7,732 bases of DNA from Candidatus Latescibacterota bacterium (GCA_030629295.1 DAOVPH010000074.1:1-7732), one strand, 5' to 3'; numbered from the stretch's first letter, positions 1 to 5,417 are shown. Made by a program: numbers and translations. Notes: a model not told the origin generated them from the sequence alone.

Positions 1-394
1 CGCCCGTCATCCCCCGATCGAAATCGACAACGCCGATGTTCTTGTGATAGATGCAATATACTCGGCCGGTGTGCGGGACGACCACGAGCGACGACCAGGA
101 GGCGATGTTCTCGGTGCCCGGCTCGGGTCCGTCGATCACACTCGGTTCGGTCCAGGTCCGTCCCCGGTCGTGGCTGCGCGCCAGGACCACTCGCTGGTTG
201 GGCCCGTGCAGGTCGTCCGCCTGCGTCCAAGTGGCGAGAAATACTCCCTCCCGTGTAGGCGTGACAATCACGGACACATTGTGCCGGTCCACAGGAGCCA
301 CGCACGGCTCTTCCCTGCGAGGCACATAAACAACGAAATCGGGTTCGGTGCGTCTGGCTTCCTCTTGGAGATTCACGGTATTCCTCATGTCCAT
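1..394 (-). CDS. Sialidase-like (BNR/Asp-box) protein, N-terminal part, runs off the window
   Basis: Reading the minus strand from the ATG at 394 gives an open frame of 131 codons with no stop, continuing past base 1. Residues 74-81 read SHDRGRTW, a perfect Asp-box (S-x-D-x-G-x-T-W), the turn motif of six-bladed beta-propellers in sialidases and related BNR-repeat proteins. The flanking VVLAR before it and TEP after it are typical of such repeats. The second stretch around residues 97-116 (IASWSSLVVVPHTGRVYCIY) also fits a propeller blade. The start is supported by AAAGG seven bases upstream of ATG 394; a second ATG lies two codons downstream. No signal peptide is visible, so a cytoplasmic location or a missing leader is possible. 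The gene is clearly GC-richer than the cassettes beside it. It lies just past the last attC site, so it may be a further cassette or the first non-cassette gene. Substrate cannot be told from this fragment; other Asp-box hydrolases or sortilin-like propellers are alternatives. Confidence 0.75.
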   Translation of the reverse strand, partial: MDMRNTVNLQEEARRTEPDFVVYVPRREEPCVAPVDRHNVSVIVTPTREGVFLATWTQADDLHGPNQRVVLARSHDRGRTWTEPSVIDGPEPGTENIASWSSLVVVPHTGRVYCIYHKNIGVVDFDRGMTG

Positions 395-441
395 TTGCAA
401 ACCTTTCTTCGCAGTACTAAGATGAACTCGCTGCCCCCTTC

Positions 442-458
442 GGATTCAGCTTGAATCC
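442..458. repeat. Short perfect inverted repeat upstream of the sialidase-like gene
   Basis: GGATTCA and TGAATCC are separated by three bases, giving a 7-bp perfect stem. It lies about 50 bases upstream of the minus-strand start at 394. It could be an operator or an mRNA hairpin; nothing else in the sequence decides between these. The rest of 395-527 shows no gene. Confidence 0.4.
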
Positions 459-527
459 AGAGACAATACGTGAAGGGCTGGTCGTGCTTCGGCTTCCACC
501 GACTTCCCCTCATTCAGAATGCATGTC

Positions 528-603
528 GCATAACACCGGAAATCACCCGCTTTTTCCCAGAGCGAAGCGGCGGGAAAAAGTCGGGTGCATTGATTTGTTA
601 GAT
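528..603 (-). other. attC: attC site 1 (integron recombination site ending the rnk cassette)
   Basis: On the minus strand the site opens with ATCTAAC (603-597, matching R'' RYYYAAC) and closes with GTTATGC (534-528, R' GTTRRRY with one mismatch). Between them lies an imperfect hairpin: CACCCGaCTTTTTCCC pairs with GGGAAAAAGCGGGTG, with one unpaired A on one arm, like the extrahelical bases that set strand choice in attC. Length is 76 bp, within the usual attC range. The site lies directly downstream of the rnk-like gene, and its orientation agrees with the cassette gene direction. It shares the CAAATCA-TGCACCCGAC block with attC site 2, so both belong to one related array. Confidence 0.88.
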
Positions 604-615
604 GAATCGTTCTTT

Positions 616-647
616 ATGTTAGCTGTTTAGGATATTAGCTGTTTAGG
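616..647. repeat. Tandem duplication of a 16-bp unit
   Basis: The units 616-631 and 632-647 read AT(G/A)TTAGCTGTTTAGG and differ at one base. They sit between the stop of the rnk-like gene and attC site 1. This looks like a simple replication-slippage duplication inside the cassette. Confidence 0.8.
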
Positions 648-652
648 CTTTT

Positions 653-1069
653 CTATAAGTGATAATCTCCTGCTGCTTCGGGTTGGTATAAAATTTCTTC
701 GACTTTTAATTTTCTTAATCCTGCTGGAACTTTCCATTCAATAATATCTCCAACCCTATATCCGATTAATGCAGTTCCAATTGGAGCTAAGATCGATATT
801 TTATTCTTACTAATATCTGCGATACCGGGAAAAACCAAGGTATACGTCATTTCTTCTCCTGAATCCAAATCTTTGAGGCGAACCATAGAATTCATAGTAA
901 TTACATCTTTTGGTATATCTTTTGGTTCAACTATTTTGCCTCGATTCAACTCTTTTTCTAATTCCTCCAAATAATTTTTATCAGGATTATTAAAATTAGT
1001 GCTATCTTCGATTAGTCTTGTCAATCTTTTTCTATCAAAAGCGTTAATATAGATTGTTCTTTTTTTCAT
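653..1069 (-). CDS. rnk: Rnk-like GreA/GreB-family RNA polymerase-binding protein (nucleoside diphosphate kinase regulator)
   Basis: The 138-residue product matches Rnk in length (about 136 in Proteobacteria) and in recognisable blocks. These are an N-terminal RTIYINAFDRKRLTRLIE-type helix, VITMNSMVRLKDL at 56-68, SGEE at 70-73, ISILAPIGTALIG at 91-103, and the ending LYQPEAAGDYH. The C-terminal half is the FKBP-like domain shared with GreA/GreB. The short N-terminal helical region lacks the long coiled-coil finger that GreA uses for transcript cleavage. Rnk proteins bind RNA polymerase near the secondary channel and in E. coli affect nucleoside diphosphate kinase levels. The chosen ATG at 1069 has GGGGT eight bases upstream. 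A longer reading from GTG 1126 would start inside attC site 2 and adds residues not seen in the family. The gene is AT-rich relative to the right half of the window. It is the only gene of its integron cassette and has no obvious promoter of its own. Confidence 0.88.
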   Translation of the reverse strand: MKKRTIYINAFDRKRLTRLIEDSTNFNNPDKNYLEELEKELNRGKIVEPKDIPKDVITMNSMVRLKDLDSGEEMTYTLVFPGIADISKNKISILAPIGTALIGYRVGDIIEWKVPAGLRKLKVEEILYQPEAAGDYHL

Positions 1070-1107
1070 TTTTCTACCCCTGATTGTAATATCTAAATCA
1101 TTTTTAC

Positions 1108-1174
1108 GTCTAACGCTAGAACTCACCCGCCAAAAAGCGCCAGCTTTTTGGTCGGGTGCAGTGATTTGTTATGC
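1108..1174 (-). other. attC: attC site 2 (integron recombination site ending the hicBA cassette)
   Basis: On the minus strand it opens with GCATAAC (1174-1168) and closes with GTTAGAC (1114-1108), a full match to GTTRRRY. CACCCGaCCAAAAAGC pairs with GCTTTTTGGCGGGTG around a TGGC loop, with the same single extra A as in attC site 1. Length is 67 bp. The hicA stop codon TAG ends at the first base of R'', so gene and attC are packed without a gap. Confidence 0.9.
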
Positions 1175-1350
1175 TAACTTTTCATTTTTTCAATAATATG
1201 CTTCGCAAGACTCTCTTTAATTTCTCTATGTCTTGCGATAGGCTGGCAAGCTTTTGTGATAGGATTTTGATACCAATCATGTCTACTTCCATGTCTGATA
1301 AAAACGCATCCCATCTTTTCAATCTGTTTTATCAAATCTCTTCGCTTCAT
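1174..1350 (-). CDS. hicA: HicA mRNA-interferase toxin
   Basis: The frame from ATG 1350 encodes 58 residues starting MKRRDLIKQIEKMGCVFIRH. It continues through GSRHDWYQNP and ends with PIARHREIKESLAKHIIEKM. This is the whole HicA fold, a small dsRBD-like domain: KRRDLI opening, the catalytic His at position 24 in G-S-R-H, then the ARHREIK block before the last helix. HicA cleaves mRNA (and tmRNA) when free of HicB. Its ATG overlaps the hicB stop as ATGA (1350-1347), so translation is coupled. The order antitoxin-first is one of the two known arrangements. The stop TAG abuts the attC R'' box. All key residues look intact, so an active toxin is expected, but activity is inferred. Confidence 0.9.
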   Translation of the reverse strand: MKRRDLIKQIEKMGCVFIRHGSRHDWYQNPITKACQPIARHREIKESLAKHIIEKMKS

Positions 1351-1538
1351 GCTATCTCAAGCTCCGCAACATGATGAACACAAGGGATACGACCGCTGGT
1401 AAGTTCTTTATAAATATCGCGTAGATTTAGTTTCAATTCCTCCAGTGTTTCCCCTTGGGTCATATAGTCTGGAAACTCTTCAAGATAGCCCACATACATA
1501 TCATCCTCTTTATAATAAACGAATTTTTGTCTCTCCAT
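1347..1538 (-). CDS. hicB: HicB-family antitoxin
   Basis: The product has 63 residues and shows the HicB N-terminal partial RNase H-like fold: FVYYKEDDMYVGYLEEFPDYMTQGETLEELKLNLRDIYKEL. The strand EDDMYVGYLEEFP, followed by a Gly-Glu-Thr turn and the helix LEELKLNLRDIYKEL, is the family signature. It is the short form, without a separate C-terminal ribbon-helix-helix or HTH domain, so it may not bind DNA on its own. HicB binds HicA and blocks its RNase site. The ATG at 1538 is supported by the strong Shine-Dalgarno GAGGAGGT about five bases upstream. It overlaps hicA by four bases and both lie in one integron cassette. Confidence 0.88.
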   Translation of the reverse strand: MERQKFVYYKEDDMYVGYLEEFPDYMTQGETLEELKLNLRDIYKELTSGRIPCVHHVAELEIA

Positions 1539-1568
1539 TGCCTACCTCCTCATATATTATGTTTCAAA

Positions 1569-1587
1569 GCATAACATTATATTATGC
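1569..1587 (-). other. Upstream cassette boundary: GTTATGC core within a 19-bp palindrome
   Basis: On the minus strand the sequence is GCATAAtataatgTTATGC, six-base perfect arms around seven bases. The last seven bases, GTTATGC, equal the R' box of attC site 1 and the exact complement of R'' of attC site 2, so they mark where the hicBA cassette begins. No attC hairpin precedes it. It may be attI-like, a secondary insertion site, or an attC reduced by deletion to R''-R'. The centre contains TATAAT, but no good -35 lies 16-18 bases upstream. Confidence 0.5.
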
Positions 1588-1609
1588 TGCTCAAATTGTG
1601 GGTTTCTCT

Positions 1610-1742
1610 ATTCCTAATATTAGGAATAAGTTTCCATATCCAGGAACTTCTGAGCAAACTTCCTAATATTAGGAACAAAAAAATGGTCAGTATTAGGAAG
1701 TTTGGAGGGAGGAGCCCTCTTCTGCAAGTTCCTAATAATAGG
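1610..1742. repeat. Cluster of TTCCTAATATTAGGAA palindromes
   Basis: Two perfect copies lie at 1611-1626 (18 bp palindromic if flanking A/T are counted) and 1660-1675. A half copy lies at 1691-1699 (TATTAGGAA), and a copy with one changed centre base at 1729-1742 (TTCCTAATAATAGG). Centres are about 49, 24 and 45 bases apart. The cluster fills the gap between the broken gene ending at 1754 and the cassette boundary. Repeated identical palindromes suggest operator sites for a dimeric regulator, or an array of small repeats. The stems are AT-rich and not terminators. Confidence 0.7.
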
Positions 1743-1753
1743 CATTCTCAATC

Positions 1754-2094
1754 TCATGCTTTAACTATCCTGCTCCTCAGCCCCAGTGCAATAACCTCTC
1801 TGTAAGGCAGTTCCCAATGCCTCTTTTCCCTGTTCCATCTCCCTCTCGCTGCCTTGACCACTCTCCGCAAGTATGTTTCGTTATAATCGATCCGAACTTG
1901 CACCAGCTTATTACCGGGTATTCTTTGTGAATTAGCCTCGCAAGGTCCCTCATTTATAACTATTTCAACAGTTCTAGTCTTTCGCCCTCGCTGTGAATCA
2001 TATCGATGCGAACACAAACTAAGTTGTCTCCATACTCTTCAAGCAGCTTCTTTGTGCCAGGCTGCCCGGGGATCAATTCTTTCAGCGTTCTCAT
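1754..2094 (-). pseudogene. Small conserved hypothetical protein gene, interrupted by a one-base frameshift
   Basis: From ATG 2094 the minus strand reads MRTLKELIPGQPGTKKLLEE, continues to DNLVCVR, and then runs out of frame to a stop. The remainder continues in another frame: HRYDSQRGRKTRTVEIVINE, then NKLVQVRIDYNETYLRRVVK and GRWNREKRHWELPYREVIAL, to a TGA at 1754. Inserting one T near 2005 (CGC-TAT-CGA-TAT-GAT) joins both into a single 113-residue product with VCVRYRYDS at the junction. From memory this is a recurrent family of short hypothetical proteins of that length; the pattern K-x-x-GGRW-N-x-E-K-x-x-W-E-L-x-Y near the C-terminus is characteristic. Function is unknown to me. Here GG is RG. 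Shine-Dalgarno support at 2094 is weak. It may be a real pseudogene or an assembly/sequencing error. Confidence 0.75.
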
Positions 2095-2232
2095 CTGTTT
2101 GCTTTCTTTTTGGCTGAAGAATTTTGGCCAGCAGGAGACATCACCGCTCCCTACGGATAATCATAGTAAATCGAATCTCGATAGGAGAATGCATCTTTAT
2201 TTTCTACAAATATAATAAACAAGAACAAACCC

Positions 2233-2358
2233 GTCAAGGGAAAACTAAAGAGGGTAGAAGATTTGCTATACTGAATGCCAGTTGAGCCGACGGCAAAAGT
2301 CTGGAATACCGGAGTCAGTATCTCGTTGTTCTACCCTTGGTCACAGATAACCCTTGAC
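2233..2358. repeat. Long nested imperfect inverted repeat in a gene-free gap
   Basis: Four complementary blocks occur in nested order: GTCAAGGG (2233-2240) with CCCTTGAC (2351-2358); GGGTAGAA (2252-2259) with TTCTACCC (2329-2336); ATACTGA (2268-2274) with TCAGTAT (2315-2321); CCAG (2278-2281) with CTGG (2301-2304). GCC-GAC-GGC lies at the tip. This gives a hairpin-capable element of about 126 bp in the 350-base gap between the broken gene and the kinase gene. It resembles a degenerate miniature element or a structured RNA/leader. No ORF or RNA gene is recognised in it. Confidence 0.6.
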
Positions 2359-2382
2359 AGCAAGCTAATAATCCAACATATT
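2354..2382 (+). promoter_or_regulatory. Weak sigma-70-type promoter candidate for the kinase gene
   Basis: A perfect TTGACA (2354-2359) is followed after 17 bases by CATATT (2377-2382), four of six matches to TATAAT. It would give a leader of roughly 55 bases that includes the Shine-Dalgarno. It overlaps the right arm of the inverted repeat. Confidence 0.35.
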
Positions 2383-2411
2383 TACCTTTAACACTCATAT
2401 TCCCCAAATAC

Positions 2412-2427
2412 TGGCATATAATTTGCT
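2412..2427 (+). promoter_or_regulatory. Sigma-54 (-24/-12) promoter-like sequence before the kinase gene
   Basis: TGGCATATAATTTGCT matches TGGCAyr-N4-TTGCw with correct 16-base geometry; both the GG and GC doublets are present. Transcription would start near 2437, inside the Shine-Dalgarno AGAGGTG (2435-2441), leaving a leader of only about 9 bases before ATG 2446. This makes efficient translation from this start doubtful, so the match may be chance or unusual in use. Confidence 0.45.
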
Positions 2428-2445
2428 TCCTTTCAGAGGTGAAAC

Positions 2446-3879
2446 ATGAAGCCCTATCAGGGAAAGATCAGAAATAAGCTGCTAATAACATTTGTCTCCT
2501 TTGTAATTGTGGCGGTTGGAGGCAGTGGCTGGTTTCTCTACTATTCCACCCGCAGAGCCTTAGAGAACCAATTGGGCAGTGAACTCGCTGCCATCGCTCA
2601 GATAGCGGCAAATCAGATCAGCGGCGAGCTGCTTCTCTCCCTTTCCCCGGGCGACGAACAGAGCCGAACCTACGCCAATCTTCAGCGCAGATTAAACAGC
2701 ATCAGAAACTCCACCGGGGCAAGAAGGCTTTACATCTTCGATCTCCAGAACCACAGCCTGCTGGACACCGATCCCGAAGTGGCCATCGGCAGAGAATACC
2801 CCCAGCTTCGGTTCAATACCAGCGAACTTAAGAGAGTGTGGCAAGGAGAGCCTTCCTACTCCACTCTTTTCAAAGGAACCGATGGGTGCTTCTATCAATC
2901 AGGCTTTGCCCCTATTGGATTCGAGGGCAGGACTGTGGCCGCAGTGGGGATGAACCTCAGCGCCGGGTTTGTCCAGAACCTCCAGAGCTACCGGCGGAAC
3001 ATCTTCGGGTTCGGACTGCTCAGCATCCTTCTCTCAGTCGCTATTGGGTTTATTTTGGCTAAGACCATCACCAATCCGGTCAACCGCTTAGTAAAATCTG
3101 CCACCCAGATCGGCCAGGGGGATCTGAATAAACCAGTGGTGGTTGAATCCAGAGACGAGCTGGGCTATCTGGGCCAGGCTATGGATAAGATGAGAAAAAG
3201 CATTGTGGACAGGGACCGGCAACTGAAGACTATGTTGGCGGGAATAGCTCACGAGATAAGAAATCCATTGGGAGGCATCGAGCTGTTTGCCGGTCTGGCA
3301 GCCGAAGAGTTAGGAGAGAACAGCAGCGGCAAAGAACACATAAACAAGATCAGCAGGGAAGTGAGGAATTTAAACCGTATTATTGATGAGTTCTTGGCCT
3401 TTGCCCGTCCGTTGAATCCCCAGAAAAGGTCCGCTCTGTTGACGGATTTGATAGACGAAGCGTGTTGCCTGGTATCCTCGGAACTCGAGGCAAAAGGCAT
3501 CGTCTTCAAAAAAGAGCTTTCCGAGAACCAGATATATATTTATGCCGATCCGGAACAGATCAAAAGAGCGCTGTTGAACCTGTTCAAAAATTCCATCCAG
3601 GCGATGGAACAGAACGGAAGTCTTATAGTGAGGGGCACAAGAAAGGGAAGACGGGTGAGCATAGAGGTCCAGGACACAGGACCAGGTGTGCCTCAGGGGG
3701 ATTTGGGAAAAATATTCGATCCCTTCTTTACCACCAAGGAACAGGGAGTAGGACTGGGTCTCTCTGTGGTTAGGAAGGTCGTGGAGGAGAACGGAGGCGA
3801 GATCTTCGTGGCTGCAAAACAGAATCAGGGGACTACCTTCACTATTTCGCTGCCCGGATCAGAATCCCAGGCAGGATAA
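2446..3879 (+). CDS. Membrane sensor histidine kinase (HAMP, HisKA, HATPase; NtrB/ZraS-like)
   Basis: The 477-residue protein has a first membrane helix at about 11-31 and an extracytoplasmic sensor region at about 32-185, probably a Cache/PAS-like fold. A second helix follows at about 187-206, then a HAMP linker (about 207-258). The phospho-acceptor is His269 in AHEIRNPL, followed by the dimerisation helices. The HATPase_c domain shows the N box around Asn382 (LFKNSIQAM), G1 DTGPG at 410-414, the F box FDPFFTTK at 424-431 and G2 GVGLGLS at 434-440. All catalytic boxes are intact. Start ATG 2446 has AGAGGTG five to ten bases upstream. The next gene is an NtrC-family regulator, so the two form a cognate pair. 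The architecture resembles ZraS/AtoS-type kinases that signal to sigma-54 activators. The ligand is not evident from the sequence. Confidence 0.94.
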   Translation: MKPYQGKIRNKLLITFVSFVIVAVGGSGWFLYYSTRRALENQLGSELAAIAQIAANQISGELLLSLSPGDEQSRTYANLQRRLNSIRNSTGARRLYIFDLQNHSLLDTDPEVAIGREYPQLRFNTSELKRVWQGEPSYSTLFKGTDGCFYQSGFAPIGFEGRTVAAVGMNLSAGFVQNLQSYRRNIFGFGLLSILLSVAIGFILAKTITNPVNRLVKSATQIGQGDLNKPVVVESRDELGYLGQAMDKMRKSIVDRDRQLKTMLAGIAHEIRNPLGGIELFAGLAAEELGENSSGKEHINKISREVRNLNRIIDEFLAFARPLNPQKRSALLTDLIDEACCLVSSELEAKGIVFKKELSENQIYIYADPEQIKRALLNLFKNSIQAMEQNGSLIVRGTRKGRRVSIEVQDTGPGVPQGDLGKIFDPFFTTKEQGVGLGLSVVRKVVEENGGEIFVAAKQNQGTTFTISLPGSESQAG

Positions 3880-3896
3880 AGGATGAGCTAATAGCT

Positions 3897-3995
3897 CACC
3901 ACGGATAACCACGGACTATCACAGAAAAAGATTAGAAATGGGCGAGGAATTCGTTGATAAAGGACATCCGGGTAATTCCGTGAGATTCCGTGGTG
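3897..3995. repeat. Palindromic MITE-like element (CACCACGGA arms) between kinase and regulator genes
   Basis: The left arm 3897-3917 starts CACCACGGATAACCACGGA; the right arm 3975-3995 ends CCGTGGTG. Its reverse complement matches the left arm at 16 of 21 positions. The 99-bp unit fills most of the 137-base gap. Sequences built on CACCACGGA...CACGGA units are recurrent intergenic repeats in many bacterial genomes (from memory). It ends just before the regulator's ribosome-binding site and could fold in the shared transcript. Confidence 0.65.
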
Positions 3996-4016
3996 AATTG
4001 TTACAGGATGAGCACT

Positions 4017-5396
4017 ATGAGTAAAATTGTGGTAATCGAAGATAATGAGACGATGCGAGAGGGAATCACCCAGACCCTGATCAGAATGGGGCATCGGGTG
4101 GTCGCTTTCTCTGTGGGAGGACCAGGGGTAGAAGAATGCCGGGGAGGGTCGGTTGACTTGGTTATCACCGATTACAAAATGCATCCTCTGGATGGAATGC
4201 AGGTGCTGGAAGATATCAAGCAGATAGATAAGGAGATAGATGTAATCTTGATCACCGCCTACGGGACCATAGAGCTGGCGGTGGAGGCTATGAAGAGGGG
4301 AGCAGCGGATTTCCTCACCAAGCCCTTCTCTCCCGAGGAACTTAAGATCAGAGTAAATAAAGTACTGGGATTCAGAGAGGTCAGACAGAAGAGTCAGAGG
4401 CTAAACGAAGAGAACCGGTATCTGCGCCAGCAGATCGAAATCCAGTACAACTTTGGAGAGATTGTAGGGGAGTCTGCCCCAATGGTAGAGGTGTTCGAGA
4501 AGATCAAAAAGGTGGCGCCTGCGGACTCCTCGGTGTTGATCTATGGTGAAAGCGGCACGGGCAAGGAGCTGGTGGCCAGGGCAATCCACTCTCAAAGCCG
4601 AAGAAAGGACGGGCCGTTTGTGAAGGTAAACTGTGGTGCCCTGGCAGAAGGGGTGCTGGAGAGTGAGCTCTTCGGCCATGAAAAAGGGGCCTTCACCGGC
4701 GCAATCAGAAAGAAAAAGGGAAAATTTGAACTGGCTCACCAGGGCTCGATATTCTTAGACGAGATCGGGGACATTCCCCTGGCCACACAGGCAAAGCTGC
4801 TAAGGGTCCTCCAAGAGAGGGAGCTGGACAGAGTTGGCGGAGAACAGCCGGTCAAGGTGGACGTGCGGATAATAGCTGCCTCTAACCAGGATCTCCCCCG
4901 AATGGTGGAAGAAGGGAAATTCCGGGAAGACCTCTTCTACCGGTTGCATGTCATCCCCATTAAGCTCCCTCCGCTGCGAGAAAGAAAAGGAGATATCCCC
5001 GACCTGGTCGGTCATTTCTTAGAGAAAAAATGCGCCCAGTTTAGCAGAAAGGCCCTAAACATCGCCCCTAAGGCGATGGAGGTTCTGGTAGATTATTATT
5101 GGCCGGGCAATATCAGGGAGTTAGAGAATGTCATAGAAAGGGCGATTGTGCTCTGTGATGGGGATCAAATCGGGGTGAATGACCTTCCCTTGCTGGTCCA
5201 AGACGGAGATTCAGCAGGCATCTTGAAACTCCCCGAAGGTGACTTGCCTTTGACAGAGACGCTACAGGACCTTGAAAAACAGTTGATAGAAAGGGCCTTT
5301 GAAAAAGCCAAGGGGGTCAAAACCAAAGCCGCCCAATTATTGGGGATCAAGACCAGCGCCCTATATTACAAACTGGAAAAATATGGGATGCTCTGA
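4017..5396 (+). CDS. NtrC-family sigma-54-dependent response regulator (REC-AAA+-Fis HTH)
   Basis: The 459-residue protein has three domains. The receiver domain (1-120) has acidic Asp9, phospho-acceptor Asp52 in VITDYKM, Thr80 and Lys102. The AAA+ domain (about 148-375) has Walker A GESGTGKE at 177-184, the sigma-54-contact loop GAFTGA at 224-229, Walker B IFLDEIGD at 245-252, arginine-finger region FREDLFYRL at 302-310 and sensor II WPGNIRELEN at 362-371. A Fis-type HTH lies at about 417-459 (AAQLLGIKTSALYYKLEKYG). All motifs are intact, so phosphorylation-controlled activation of sigma-54 RNA polymerase is expected. ATG 4017 is chosen because AGGA lies eight bases upstream; ATG 4008 has no spaced Shine-Dalgarno and GTG 3990 lies inside the palindromic element. 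It lies 137 bases after its kinase. Resembles ZraR/AtoC regulators, but targets are unknown. Confidence 0.95.
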   Translation: MSKIVVIEDNETMREGITQTLIRMGHRVVAFSVGGPGVEECRGGSVDLVITDYKMHPLDGMQVLEDIKQIDKEIDVILITAYGTIELAVEAMKRGAADFLTKPFSPEELKIRVNKVLGFREVRQKSQRLNEENRYLRQQIEIQYNFGEIVGESAPMVEVFEKIKKVAPADSSVLIYGESGTGKELVARAIHSQSRRKDGPFVKVNCGALAEGVLESELFGHEKGAFTGAIRKKKGKFELAHQGSIFLDEIGDIPLATQAKLLRVLQERELDRVGGEQPVKVDVRIIAASNQDLPRMVEEGKFREDLFYRLHVIPIKLPPLRERKGDIPDLVGHFLEKKCAQFSRKALNIAPKAMEVLVDYYWPGNIRELENVIERAIVLCDGDQIGVNDLPLLVQDGDSAGILKLPEGDLPLTETLQDLEKQLIERAFEKAKGVKTKAAQLLGIKTSALYYKLEKYGML

Positions 5397-5417
5397 CTTA
5401 ACTCTGTTCCATTTTGA

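Larger units (their letters stand above)
534..1113 (-). mobile_element. Integron gene cassette carrying an rnk-like gene
   Basis: The boundaries are the G^TT cleavage points of the two attC sites, giving a 580-bp cassette that starts with TTAGAC and ends with its own attC. In a circular cassette these six bases plus G form GTTAGAC, which should pair with the cassette's own R''. R'' is ATCTAAC against the ideal GTCTAAC, six of seven matches. It holds one gene in the expected orientation with a 44-base lead and a short 3' spacer, the normal layout of a cassette. Confidence 0.82.
1114..1574 (-). mobile_element. Integron gene cassette carrying hicB-hicA
   Basis: The 461-bp segment runs from a GTTATGC boundary (1575-1569) to the G of R' in attC site 2. 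Its first bases TTATGC are the exact complement expected from its own R'' (GCATAAC), as required for a circular cassette intermediate. It contains both TA genes in the cassette orientation with a strong ribosome-binding site. Toxin-antitoxin pairs are well known passengers in large chromosomal integrons, where they often carry their own promoter and stabilise the array. The downstream boundary is secure; the upstream one rests on the seven-base core and this complementarity. Confidence 0.75.

Noticed and set aside
44..454. Plus-strand open frames over 44-454
   Set aside because: They are opposite-strand shadows of the minus-strand gene, which carries a perfect Asp-box; their products look like random Arg/His/Pro-rich sequence.
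1070..1126. N-terminal extension of the rnk-like protein from GTG 1126
   Set aside because: It would start inside attC site 2, adds 19 residues not seen in the family, and the ATG at 1069 has its own Shine-Dalgarno.
1171..1374. Plus-strand frame across 1171-1374
   Set aside because: Antisense to hicA, which is clearly recognisable on the minus strand.
1701..1725. Possible terminator GAGGG-AGGAG-CCCTC
   Set aside because: Only a five-base stem and no T-run on either side.
3888..4184. Minus-strand frame across the kinase-regulator gap
   Set aside because: It reads through the palindromic element and antisense to the receiver domain, with no recognisable motif.
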